From assembly GCA_037127315.1 (NCBI GenBank), contig JBBBDQ010001287.1:2542501-2606500 (forward strand): 64,000 bases of DNA. The letters are read 5' to 3'. Made by a program: the position numbers and the translations under genes. The notes beneath the pieces were generated by a model. The model was given only the letters and a program-made list of their open reading frames with translations. It searched no databases and was not told the origin of the DNA. The first letter of the stretch is position 1, and every line of letters begins with the position of its first letter. This document shows, piece after piece, positions 11,570 through 22,299 of this stretch. The DNA comes from Ascarosepion bandense (taxonomy: Eukaryota > Mollusca > Cephalopoda > Sepiida > Sepiidae).

Positions 11570-11848
11570 AATGATAACTCTCAAGAAGAAGAAGAAGAAG
11601 GATAAAAGAATAATAAAATAGGCGACGAAAGGAAGGAAGGCAGGGAAGGTTGGATGAAGGGTGTTGCGAAAAGAAGAATGAAGAGAAGCAAAAACTATAG
11701 CCAGAAATAATATGAAATTAAAGGAATGGGGGGGGGGGAATGGCGAGAAAAAGCCCTGAGAAAAATTTCAGGAGTTGCAAAAAGAATTGTAATCTGTGGA
11801 GAATAAGAATTGGAGAAAAAAGGTAAAGAAATGTATGGAATATCTGAC

Positions 11849-11880
<32 letters not shown>

Positions 11881-11992
11881 AAACGGCGGAGAAAAAGTGA
11901 GGAAGAAAAAGGAAAGAGAAAGAAAGAATGAAAAAAGGAAAACGGTGTGTAATGAAAATAAAGAAATAGGAAAAGGGAAAACTTTGTGGGGA

Positions 11993-12044
<52 letters not shown>

Positions 12045-13260
12045 AAACGGCGGAGATAGAGTGAAGAAGAAAAGGGAAAGAAAAAGAAAGAATGAAAGAA
12101 AGAAAATGGTGTGGAATGAAAATAAAGAAATAGAAAAAGGGAAAATGTGGAGAAAAAGTAAGAAAGAAAACGGCGTGGAAATGTGAAAAGAGAAATGAAA
12201 AAAGAAAAAAAAGAAGAAAATTACGAAGAAAAGGTGAAAAACAAAGGGTAAATGAAAGAATGAATGAAAGAAAAAACAGTGTGGAATGAAAGTAAAAAGG
12301 CAGGAAATGTGAAAGAAAAAATTATGGCGAAAGAAAGAAAGAAAACTGTGCGGAAAAGGTGAAAAGAGACATGAAAAAGGAAAGAAATAAAGAAAATTAC
12401 GAAGAAAGGATGAAGAACAAAAGGGAAAAATAAAGAATTGAATGAAAGTAAAAAGACGGTGTGAAATGAAAGTAAAACGGTGGGAAATGCCAAAGAAAAA
12501 ATTATGGCGGAAGAAAGAAAGAGAAAAGAAAGAAAGAAAAAGAGAAAGACAAAAAAAAAAGAAAGAAAGGAAATAGTGGAGAATGAAAGTAAAAATGCTG
12601 GAAATGCGAAAGAAAAATTATGACGAAAGAAAAAAAGAAAGAAAAAAAGAAAGAAAGAAAAAAAAAGAAAGAAAAAAGAAAGAAAGGAAATAGTGTAGAA
12701 TGAAAGTAAAAATGCTGGAAATGCGAAAGAAAAATTATGGCGAAAGAAAAAAAAGAAAGAAAACAGTGTGGAATGAAATAAAAAGGTAGGAAATGCGAAA
12801 GAAAAAATTATGGCAAAAGAAAGAAAGAAAATACGAAAAAGAAAAAAGAAAGAAAGAAAACAGTGTGAAAAGTGTGAAAAGAGACATGGAAAAAGAAAGA
12901 AAGCAGGAAAGGAAGAAAAAGGCCTAAAAAGGGTGAAGAAGGGAAGGAAAGATAAAACAAATAGTGAAAGAAGGAAAACGGCGTGGAATGAGAATATAGA
13001 GGCAAGAAATAAGAAAAAACTGTGGCAAAATAAATAAAGAAAGAAAAAGAAAGATAATGTGTGCAAAAAGAGAGAAAATTATGGAAAGTAAGACAACACG
13101 GTGTGGACGATTGTTGATTTTCTAAGCACCTCTTAGATGTGGCACAAGGCCGAATGTATGGGGCACCCAGTAAGGATAGAACTCAATACTCAGTTATAAC
13201 CACATTAAGGAGCACGACGATGAGGAAGAGAGAAAAAGACAGGAAATGGAAAAGATGAAA
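11570..13260. repeat. purine-rich (GAAA)n array with interspersed module
   Basis: GAAA/GAAG tracts separated by at least eight diverged copies of a module of about 50 bases containing GTGTGGAATGAAAGTAAAAA and GAAATGCGAAAGAAAAA (for example near 11945, 12108, 12279, 12450, 12573, 12692, 12763 and 12980). The long minus-strand frames rich in F, S and L are artefacts of the pyrimidine strand. Confidence 0.85.
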
Positions 13261-13270
13261 ATTGCGGTGA

Positions 13271-13302
<32 letters not shown>

Positions 13303-13353
13303 AAAGAGATGAAGATCCAGGAGCAGCATATGTTTTAAATGACGTTATTAGCT

Positions 13354-13388
<35 letters not shown>

Positions 13389-13593
13389 ATAACATGTAAA
13401 AGAAGAAAAGGAAATAAATAATTACAAAAGGAAAGAAAGAAAGAAAGAAAGATAGAAAGAAAGAAAGAATGAAAATCTGGTAAAAGAAGAAAAGGAAATA
13501 AATAATTACAAAAGACAAGAAAGAAAGAAGGAAACAAACAAACAAAAACTTGTAAAAGAAGACAAGGAAAGAAATAGGTACAAATGACAAGAC

Positions 13594-13632
<39 letters not shown>

Positions 13633-13678
13633 AAAACTGGTAAAAGAAGACAAGGAAAGAAATAATTACAAATGGCAA

Positions 13679-13715
<37 letters not shown>

Positions 13716-13760
13716 AAAACTGGTAAAAGAAGACAAGGAAAGAAATAATTACAAATGGCA

Positions 13761-13816
<56 letters not shown>

Positions 13817-13876
13817 AAAACGGTAAAAGAAGACAAGGAAAGAAATAATTAAGCAAATGGCAAAGAAAGAAAGTAA

Positions 13877-13925
<49 letters not shown>

Positions 13926-13970
13926 AAAACTGGTAAAGAAAGACAAAGAAAGAAATAATTACAAATGGCA

Positions 13971-14006
<36 letters not shown>

Positions 14007-14143
14007 AAAACTGAAATAAGACAAGGAAAGAAATAAGACAAAGACAAGAAAGAAAGAAAGAAATTAAAGAAAGAAAGAAAGAAAGAAAGAAAACAAAGAA
14101 AGAAAAGAAGACAAGGAAAGAAAGAAGACAAAAAAGGCAAGGA

Positions 14144-14195
<52 letters not shown>

Positions 14196-14341
14196 AAAAC
14201 TGGTAAAAGAAGACAAGGAAAGAAATAATTACAAATGGCAAGAAAAGAAAGTAAAGAAAGAAAGAAAGAAAGAAAGAGAGAAAGAAAGAAAGAAAGAAAA
14301 ACTGGTAAAAGAAGACAAGGAAAGAAATAATTACAAATGGC

Positions 14342-14385
<44 letters not shown>

Positions 14386-14429
14386 AAAACTGGTAAAAGA
14401 AGACAAGGAAAGAAATAATTACAAATGGC

Positions 14430-14473
<44 letters not shown>

Positions 14474-14517
14474 AAAACTGGTAAAAGAAGACAAGGAAAG
14501 AAATAATTACAAATGGC

Positions 14518-14557
<40 letters not shown>

Positions 14558-14625
14558 AAAACTGGTAAAAGAAGACAAGGAAAGAAATAATTACAAATGG
14601 CAAGAAAGAAAGAAAGAAACAAACA
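13261..14625. repeat. (GAAA)n array with 85-95-bp higher-order unit
   Basis: About 14 copies of AAACTGGTAAAAGAAGACAA + GGAAAGAAATAATTACAAAT + GGC, each followed by a variable (GAAA)n tract. The units near 14170-14610 are almost identical, those near 13330-13560 more diverged, so growth has been toward the right. The strand is almost purely purine and could form triplex DNA. Confidence 0.9.
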
Positions 14626-14967
14626 AACAAACAAGATAACGGGTGCGAAAAAAGAAAGGAAAACACCAACAAAATATTTATTGACTTCGGTTAGTGACTG
14701 AAAAAAAGAGACCATTTACTCGGCCACACTGAACTCTTCTAGAACAAACCCTCCACAAAACTCCTAACCAAAATCTCGCCATGCAGAAGTTGTTATGTGC
14801 GCTACACGATCATCTTGTCTTACCTGTGCCTTCTGCATTTGGCACTTTGGAGACCACCCTAAAATTTTAACACTATTGTTCCCACAATACAAAACGCAAG
14901 GACTACTAAATGTAGAGAGCTATGGAATGAAATTATTTTATGTACGAAACAGAAGGCAAGCTGGGCA
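14626..14967. other. unassigned unique sequence
   Basis: No repeat family recognised between the purine array and the LINE-A copy. Short open frames only. Confidence 0.5.
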
Positions 14968-15592
14968 TCCGCCCGTGCATTGAATACTGCTGCCATATCT
15001 GGTCGGGTGCCCCTGCTGTTCTCCTCGGGCTTCTCGATAAGGTTCAGAGGAGGGTCTGTAATGTGATAGATACCGACTTGGCAGACCGCCTGCAGTCTCT
15101 CTCCCACCGGCGCGACGTGGCTTCCCTGTGTCTCTTCTATAAATACTTTCACGGCTTCTGCTCCGACGAACTTATATCACTGGTGCCCCCTAAATACGAA
15201 TTTGAACGAGATACTAGATTAGCAACTAGATCCCACCCTTTTACAGTGAAATCGATAAAATGCAGCCGTAACTTCTACTCCAACAGTTTCTTTCCTCGCA
15301 CTTCCCGACTGTGGAATTCTCTTCCACACGATTGCTTCTCCGACGGCTACAATCTCCAGGAGTTTAAATGTAAGGTCAATAGACACTTCCTAACACACTA
15401 ACCTGCTCCCATTCTATCAAACACTCTTCCCATCTGCCCAACCCTCATCCTCGCTATCCTTACTCATCTGTCACCTTCCTCCTGACATTCCCTATGTCTA
15501 ACCACTCCTTCTCTTTACCTTCCCCTATGTAGCCCTATGCGCAATAGTGGCAGTAGAATGCCTTGCTTGGGGTGAGATGATTAAAAAAAAAA
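14968..15592 (+). mobile_element. LINE-A, 5'-truncated, intact C-terminal frame and poly(A)
   Basis: Open to 15401: RPCIEYCCHIWSGAPAVLLG, then HRRDVASLCLFYKYFHGFCS, a conserved FFPRTSRLWNSLP segment and a stop. This is the domain following RT in this LINE group. A 190-base 3' UTR ends GCCTTGCTTGGGGTGAGATG ATT and ten A's. Almost identical to 20473-20712 over the last 240 bases, so relatively young. Truncation at the 5' end is usual for incomplete target-primed reverse transcription. Confidence 0.85.
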
Positions 15593-16085
15593 GATTCGGA
15601 AAATATGGTGAATGCATAATGTTTGCCACTAGAATTGAAGAGGTTAAGATGCCAGTGTTTGGGGAAACATCGTCTCAGGGCGATTTGTACCATAAAACAG
15701 CGGCTCTGGAAAGAACACCTAAGACTGGAACTGTTTTATAAATGGAATACAAATGCGATCCTATGTATACAGCATTTCAGGACTTGACTGTGAAGGTCTG
15801 AACTGGTGGGACTAGGAAATGAACATTTGTCATGGAAATCGGGATAGAGTAATGATAATTTTGAAACGATTTTTTTTGTTGGAAAATAGGTGGTAGAGTA
15901 GAAAATAATTCATCACCTACAAGGACAGCACGCGCTTTGCACTCAGCCTGGAAGGCTGTAAAAAGAAAATATATGACAACAATACTCAATTTTGGGCATG
16001 CTCTGACTCTTGTCAGAACAAAGTATGGCACATGAAGTTAGGTACTTGCTGTATAACGCAGCGACAATTTTACAAGCATTTTTCT
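15593..16085. other. unassigned unique sequence
   Basis: Non-repetitive within this window. Open frames under 85 codons with no recognisable domain. Confidence 0.5.
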
Positions 16086-16745
16086 GTTCTTAGGTCCGAT
16101 TTATACTCGAGACCAAAACGTAGTCATAGGTCCGGTTTACACTCAAGACAAGAAGATAGACATCGGTCGGTTAACACTACATTCAAAATAAGCTCCGATT
16201 TAAAGTAGTCAAAATGGTAGACGTAGGCCAACAATGAAGATATACAATACCGATCATAATTATTAGGAAAGCCCAGTTTTTTTAAAAGAAATGGTCTATT
16301 TAATACTATTTTTAGTGTTTGTGGCCTAATAATTATGGCCTGTAATGCAGGCCCGTTTTGCATAAGAGTTCAAAACGCAGACACTGTCCTATATTACGGC
16401 AGAATCCTAGACACAGATCCGTTATTTAAACGTAGATAGGTCAGTTTTACACTAAATTTAATAAAGTAAGCACATTTTCTTTTGAAATAGATCTCAAAAC
16501 GTCCGCATTAGTCAGAAACGTAGACTTCAAACTAGAGTTAAAAACGTCGATATAGATGCCATTTACAAAAAAGGTCAAGTTTACACGAGAGTAAAAAACG
16601 TCGATATAGATTCCATTGACATAAACGTGGTTTACACGAGAGTCAAAACATACACAGGAGCATTTTACATTAGACCAAAATATGCAGGTATAAGATCAGC
16701 TTACGTAAGATTAAATAGACATAGACTCGACTTACTATATGAGGA
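16086..16745. repeat. degenerate tandem repeat (about 45-55 bp)
   Basis: Recurring GGTCCGGTTTACACTC- and TTTACACGAGAGTAAAAAAC-type blocks alternating with AACGT(A/C)GA(T)ATAG. Best-preserved neighbours are near 16570 and 16620. An old minisatellite, heavily diverged at the left end. Confidence 0.6.
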
Positions 16746-17094
16746 TATAAAGAAAGAAATACGTGAAAAGTCTAAATAAATAAAATATATTGAGAAGTTA
16801 GAAAGAAAGAAAGATTGAAGTTTTGGAGGTGGTAGAATAAAAGAAAGAAAATAGAAAACAAATCATTCAAGAAAAAGGCATTGAATATAAAACTATAAAA
16901 AAGGAAAAGTAAATATGAAATTATTATTCTGAAAAAAATAATATTGAAAATAAAGCATGAAAAACAGTGAAACGAAGAATTTTTTTTCTCTCCCTTACCT
17001 GCTAATCTACCAAAAGAAACCACAAATGTTAGCAAAACTTAGCATTACATACCCAGTAAACAGGAGATATTTTCTTTGAAATTTCGTCCTTCCT
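16746..17094. other. unassigned A-rich sequence
   Basis: AT-rich with GAAAGAAA tracts. Nothing recognised. Confidence 0.5.
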
Positions 17095-17597
17095 AACTTG
17101 AAGCAACTGAAATGTGGTTCTACAGAAGGATGCTGCAAATATCATGGATCGAGCATGTGAGCAATGATGAGGTTTTGGAAAGGATGGAAACAAAAAGGAA
17201 ATTAATACAGAGCATCAGAAAAAGACTTGAAGCAGCTGAATTGTGGTTCTACAGAAGGATGCTGCGAATATCATGGATCGAGCATGCGAGCATTGATGAG
17301 GTTTAGAAATGATGGAAACAAAAAGGAAATTAATACTGACGATCAGGAAGTGACAGCTGAAGTTCCTAGGACATGCAATGAAGAAAGAGGGCTTGGAGAA
17401 TCTGATACTAACAGGACAGATAGAGGGAAAAAGAGACAGGGGAAAGCAAAGGATAGCATATTTGAAGGACCTAATCAGGTGGATAACGGAACGAGGATTT
17501 CATGGTGTATGTCATGCTCACAGCCACCAAGGATAGGGAAACGTGGAAAGCCATGATCGCCTACGTCCTGAAGGGACAGGGCACATAGAAGAAGCAA
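17095..17597 (+). mobile_element. LINE-B 3' region with internal tandem duplication
   Basis: RTE-like C-terminal region. The segment starting TTGAAGCAACTGAAATGTGG (encoding EMWFYRRMLRISWIEH) occurs twice, at 17097 and 17224, followed by the terminal part ending GGGACAGGGCACATAGAAGAAG. The tandem copy of about 127 bases is specific to this copy. Frameshifted. Confidence 0.8.
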
Positions 17598-18076
17598 TAT
17601 GAAATACGAAAAAATACAGCGGTAATAAAGTAAAAGATGGTTTTAAGGAGAAGAAACAGTTCCGAAAAACGAAACAGTTCACCAAAAAAGAAACGATTCC
17701 AGTAGAAAAAGTAATATCAATATGCAAACGATAAAGAAAATGGGGAATAAAAAAACCCGGATCGAGACAGAGAATTAAAAGAGAGAAAGACAGATATAAA
17801 GAAAGAAAAAAAAATATCATGATTAAATGAATAAAAAGTTTATTTTATTTTATTTATTTTTTTTTTTTTAGGGCACGGGGCATGAAAAAGAAAAGAGTAC
17901 AAATGAAATGTTGTTTTAGACGGTGCGAGTGCTGAGGGTCAGAGTGAAAGGACGTCAAATTGCAAGTTCTCGGAGGACAATTGGCAATGCAATTATTTTG
18001 GTGCTTGCTGAAAGGCTTCTCAGTGAAAAGCTCATTCTCAACTCAGGTTAAAAGACACAACCACACAGCCCCCCCC

Positions 18077-18115
<39 letters not shown>

Positions 18116-18245
18116 GTCTTTGCGTGAGTATCTATAAAAATTTTGTAGAAACATGATTTCAGAATTTGATTTAGTACAGCAGGGCTAAAAGACATAACTA
18201 GCTAGATAAGCACTGATTCCCAATGAAGACAGAAGTAGCTAAACG

Positions 18246-18247
<2 letters not shown>
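17598..18247. other. unassigned, with a T-rich run and (TA)n at 18079-18113
   Basis: Contains TTTATTTTATTTTATTTATT near 17838 and a TA microsatellite. No coding sequence or known element. Confidence 0.5.
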
Positions 18248-18333
<86 letters not shown>

Positions 18334-18439
18334 AATATATATTATCACACATTCAATGATGGTGTTCATAAAATATTGCTCAATATAAAACAAAAATTTA
18401 AAGAGCACTCCTTGCATAAAGTTTACAATGGTAAACCTG

Positions 18440-18481
<42 letters not shown>
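18248..18481. repeat. (CA)n(TA)n and a second (TA)n
   Basis: CA run followed by TA run (to about 18330), 110 bases of unique sequence, then another TA run (18440-18481). Confidence 0.9.
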
Positions 18482-18484
<3 letters not shown>

Positions 18485-18911
18485 GCGAGAGGGAGACGGG
18501 CGCATGGCTGGACGCGCGCTAACGGTCGCAAGTACATATAGACTCAGTCAAAAATAACCTGCATTTATGGTTAGTTCATATAAAAACACGAAAATAACCA
18601 GTTAATTGCTGATACCTTCTGTGAACGGAATTGTTCGTCTACAAAACTCTGGTGTCGGAATGCTGGATGTGTTCATTTGTTTCATTTTATATATAAGCAT
18701 CGAACAAAAATGTGAATTAAATATCACATGAAATCTTAGAACTTACATCTGCTTAAATACTTAGACACTGACGAGCCTAGACCCAACTTTCCAATTCTTT
18801 ATTTATTGTTTTATTTACTTATTTTTTTCATTTATATATTCATTTTTCTTTATTTTTTATCTCTTTTTCATCATCTTTAATTTATTTTTTTCTTTTTCCG
18901 TATTTTTGTAG
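18482..18911. other. unassigned, AT-rich to T-rich
   Basis: No element or gene recognised. T-rich low complexity after 18780. Confidence 0.5.
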
Positions 18912-19445
18912 GTATCTGTCGCTATAAAAGTGTAAGTATTTGTTTGTTTGATAGATTCGACTTAGCGTCTGCATTTTGCAATCTAGCTCGACGGGAGTTG
19001 CGCTCAGATGTAGATAAAAAATTGAGAACGCTAACGACACCTTGAAATCTTTGAGAAAGCCAAAATTATGGGTAGAAAAATATATATTATCACCCAATAA
19101 AGTCAGGGATCAGTTTATGTATTGGCTATAGTATAGAATCGATCACCGCACTTTATATTATCTACATCTATATACGTTGCCCCTGCCTCTCCCACCCTAA
19201 TCCAATAAAGACATTCTACATTGTTATCTATATCTATAAAAGTGAAGAGGATGGGCGTTGTGTAAGTATTTGTTTGGTGGATTCGACTGAGCATCTGCAT
19301 TTTGCAGTCTAGCTTGACGGGAGTAGCGCTTAGATGTAGATCAAAATTTTAGAACGCTAACGACACCTTAAATTTTTCAGAAGGCCAAAATTAGGGGTAG
19401 AAAAATATATATTATCACCCCATAAAGTCATTTTTCAAATATGCT
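18912..19445 (+). mobile_element. two direct copies of a 210-bp Helitron-like 5' block
   Basis: Copies at 18912-19115 and 19227-19445 share CTATAAAAGTG at the start, GTAAGTATTTGTTTG, GACGGGAGT(T/A)GCGCT, AACGCTAACGACACCTT and end TATATATTATCACCC. TCTATATCTATAAAAG is a common style of Helitron 5' end, but no CTRR end is tied to these copies. Confidence 0.5.
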
Positions 19446-19590
19446 CCTGATGATTGCATAACGCATTAAACTCCACAGACTCAGGATTATATATATATAT
19501 AGGAAAAACTACTAAAAAGTTCTAAGTTTAAAAATGTATTTTTTGACAGTATTTATTTATTTCTATTATTAAATATATATATATTTGTTA

Positions 19591-19618
19591 TTTCAGACCG
19601 GTCTCGGCCTTTCATCAG
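19591..19618 (-). ncRNA. hammerhead-ribozyme-like core
   Basis: On the minus strand CTGATGA is followed by one extra A, a hairpin AGGCC/GGTCT with loop GAGACC, then GAAA. CUGAUGA, stem II and GAAA are the hammerhead core; Penelope-like elements carry such ribozymes at their ends. Against it: the extra nucleotide before stem II and no clean NUH cleavage site in the TA-rich stem III region. Treat as a motif only. Confidence 0.25.
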
Positions 19619-19619
19619 A

Positions 19620-20196
19620 AACAAATGATTTCAAAATTTAAACTAGAAGCGTTCGTCGTGAGAAGCGTCTGTCGTTAGATGTTTACATCACGTGATGTAG
19701 AAAGTGATAGAGTTTTTTGAATATATGGTGCATTGAATTGTAATATAAATTACCTCCACAAAATTAAAATAACACCAGCATCTAAAGATATATTTTAAAA
19801 ATTATATAAAAACATCTTGAAATACAAAAGTGTAAATTCAATTAAAAAATCCCCATGGCCTTTTGACCCCGGCCTCCAAACGACTTCGGAATTTTCTGGT
19901 CGATCTCCTTGGTTAAGTTATAATCCCAGCCTTCAATGTATGCTTAGTGTTACAAAGGGTTCTGTGGGTCTCTCGCTCAACTGTCGCCAGCAAAAAATGA
20001 TCTCTGAATTGCAGTCTGTGGAGATAGTTGTCCAGATATAAGGAGAGATGTGGTCTCAGAAATTGTCTGACAGCCATGACTGGGTTCTTCTTCCTGTGTG
20101 GCATGGTGCAGTGCACATATGTGAGACAGAGTGTCTTCTAGGAGCCACATTTTTTAACCTGGTCACGGTTACTTACTAATGTCACTTAATGTAGGC
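19620..20196. other. unassigned; minus-strand frame of 67 codons without known domain
   Basis: The minus strand encodes VRQFLRPHLSLYLDNYLHRL, which I do not recognise. It could be part of the element whose end carries the hammerhead-like motif. No other signal. Confidence 0.3.
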
Positions 20197-20471
20197 CTTT
20201 TTTTTTAATCGTTTCACCTAAAGCAATGCGGTACTGCCACTGATGCGCAGGGAGGTACATAAGAGTAAAAGTTTAGACTGGAGGAGAGTGAAGAGAAAGA
20301 CGGACAAGTTACAGAGCGTGTCAGAGAAAGGGCGAGAGAAGGATAGGAACACATATGTGAAGACATTTGCGAAGGTAGAGAGAAAGGAAAAGAAGATGTA
20401 GAAAGGACTGGATTCAAGTGGATAAGAGATGGGTGTTGGCATTGCATTTAAATTCCTGGAGGTTGTAGCCG
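20197..20471 (-). mobile_element. LINE-A 3' end, arm 1 of a head-to-head pair
   Basis: Starts with a poly(T) run (poly(A) of the minus strand), the conserved 3' end with GCAATGCGGTACTGCCACTG, then a UTR of the GGAGGAGAGTGAAGAGAAAG subtype. Stops at GGAGGTTGTAGCCG, where the opposite arm begins. Confidence 0.85.
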
Positions 20472-20472
20472 T

Positions 20473-20712
20473 CGGCTACAATCTCCAGAAGTTTAAATGT
20501 AAGGTCAATAGACACTTCCTAACACACTAACCTGCTCCCATTCTATCAAACACTCTTCCCATCTGCCCAACCCTCATCCTCGCTATCCTTACTCATCTGT
20601 CACCTTAATCCTGACATCCTCTATGTCTAACCACTCCTTCTCTTTACCTTCCCCTATGTAGCCCCATGCGCAATAGTGGCAGTGGAATGCCTTGCTTGGG
20701 GTGAGATGATTA
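20473..20712 (+). mobile_element. LINE-A 3' end, arm 2 of a head-to-head pair
   Basis: Begins CGGCTACAATCTCCAGAAGT, the mirror of the end of arm 1, and runs to GCTTGGGGTGAGATGATTAAA. Its UTR is of the other subtype, nearly identical to 15345-15585. The two arms meet at the same homologous point. Confidence 0.85.
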
Positions 20713-20759
20713 AATTGCGTCATTTTTCTCCAAGGCGGTGCGTAACTTGCCCTACTAAC

Positions 20760-20950
20760 AGTCAGTCAGTTAAGTGCCATGCGCGATACACGCTTGGGCG
20801 ATCATGTCTCGAAAGAGACATGTCTGACTGGACAGAAGATTATCCCGCAGTAGGTTGCCATTGCTTTCTGCGGTAGACTGGTTGCCAACCAAGGCTATAG
20901 GACCCAATCTGTCCTTTTATTTGACTCATAGCTAGAGAGGGAAGAGATGT
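20760..20950 (-). mobile_element. SINE-1, 3' half
   Basis: From the CAGTCAGT 3' end through the TCTCGAAAGAGACA palindrome to the CATAGCTAGAGAGGGAAGAG region. The tRNA-like head is absent. Followed by a linker and a second SINE-1 copy. Confidence 0.8.
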
Positions 20951-21067
20951 ATTCTATTATGATGTAATAATTAGTGGGGGATCAGTTTATTACTTCATAA
21001 CAATATAAAACTGATCCCCTACTTTATGTCCAGCAGAAGCCTTAATCATTATTCCAACTATTATATT
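20951..21067. repeat. foldback linker between two SINE-1 copies
   Basis: Contains GTGGGGGATCAGTTT and, 20-odd bases on, AAACTGATCCCCTAC, an inverted repeat. The same linker, in reverse, lies between the SINE-1 pair at 50.8 kb. Confidence 0.7.
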
Positions 21068-21377
21068 CAGTCAGTCAGTTAAGTGCCATGCGCGATACAC
21101 GCTTGGGCGATCATGTCTCGAAAGAGACATGACTGACTGGGCAGAAGATTATCCCGCAGTAGGTTGCCATTACTTTCTGCGGTAGATTGGTTGCCGACCA
21201 AGGCTATAGAACCCAATCTGTCCTATTATTTAACCCATAACTGGAGGGAAGAGACGGATTAATACCTTTCCCAAGGGTATTTGCGCGTAAGTGAATGCAA
21301 TGAATCCAACTGGAATTCGAACTCGGCTCCCCGATTTCTCGTTCCGAGCCGATATCCACTACGCCACAACGCACATC
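21068..21377 (-). mobile_element. SINE-1, full length
   Basis: Complete body with B box GTTCGAATTCC and a tRNA-like head (A box mutated to TGGCGTAGTGG), ending ATGTGCGTTGTGG. The short ORFs reading through it are SINE-derived. Confidence 0.85.
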
Positions 21378-21516
21378 CTTGCCCTAGTATACTGTGCAGA
21401 AAAAAAAGCGGACCTGTACAACATTACCACCACCTGTAAATTTATTGATTATCATTTCTTTTTTTACTTTTTGCAGTGCAATATCATCAGTTATACCCTA
21501 AACTTTCCGATTATCA

Positions 21517-21605
21517 AAAAATAAAAATAAAAATAAAAATAAAAATAAAAATAAAAATAAAAATAAAAATAAAAATAAAAATAAATAAATAAATAAAATA
21601 AAATA
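21517..21605. repeat. (AAAAT)n microsatellite
   Basis: Pentanucleotide run of roughly 15 units, shifting to AAAT at the right end. Confidence 0.95.
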
Positions 21606-22289
21606 ATATTAACTGAAAGAAAATCATTATTTAAGAATTTTAGTGGGTGCTCAGTTTCTCATACAACCTTATAGTACATGGATCCTCCATTTTGGAGACA
21701 CTCACGTTGGAGTTGCTTTGATGTCGCTGAAACCATGTATAGAGAAGCTTACAATTTGAAGATCTACAAACACATGGAAACTTTTTAATTATCCCTACTT
21801 TATGTTAATGAAAATTAAGTTATTTGAAAGATTAAAAAAATAAAAAGTTTAAGACAGAGTTTCTTTAAAATAATTCCTGTTGTAAAAACTTTGGAATGAA
21901 AAATGACAAGTAAAACATTTAAAAAATATGACAGAGTATCTTTAAAATAATTCCTATTTTTTAAAAAAATTGAATAAAATCATATTTCCGGAACGATTTT
22001 TTTCATTAATTTCCTACAAGTTTTGGAAAAAAAGGGGCAACAATTCCAAGCGAGTGTTTCCAAATTGGAGGATCTCTTCAACAGGTCTTCATTGGTGATC
22101 TTCTCTGGCCAAAATATTCACAGTATTCGTCGGAGGTATACGGTGTGAAAGAATCGAAGTTTAATTGACCATTACTAATGAGTAGAGTGCTAGAACTACA
22201 AAAGCCTTTCAATAACTAAATAAAAACAGAGATGTCGTAAAATCAAACACTTCATAGACAATGATTTGTGGGGCTACTTCCGTTGACCG
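21606..22289. other. unassigned AT-rich sequence
   Basis: Non-repetitive within the window except for the short GACAGAGT(T/A)TCTTTAAAATA block seen twice (21850 and 21930). No coding signal. Confidence 0.5.
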
Positions 22290-22299
22290 CTACTAATGA

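Noticed and set aside
12221..13066. 281-codon F/S/L-rich frame
   Set aside because: Compositional artefact of the purine-rich array on the opposite strand.
13352..14494. 380-codon frame rich in F, S and L that looks like a membrane protein
   Set aside because: Translation of the pyrimidine strand of the (GAAA)n array; same pattern in all neighbouring frames.
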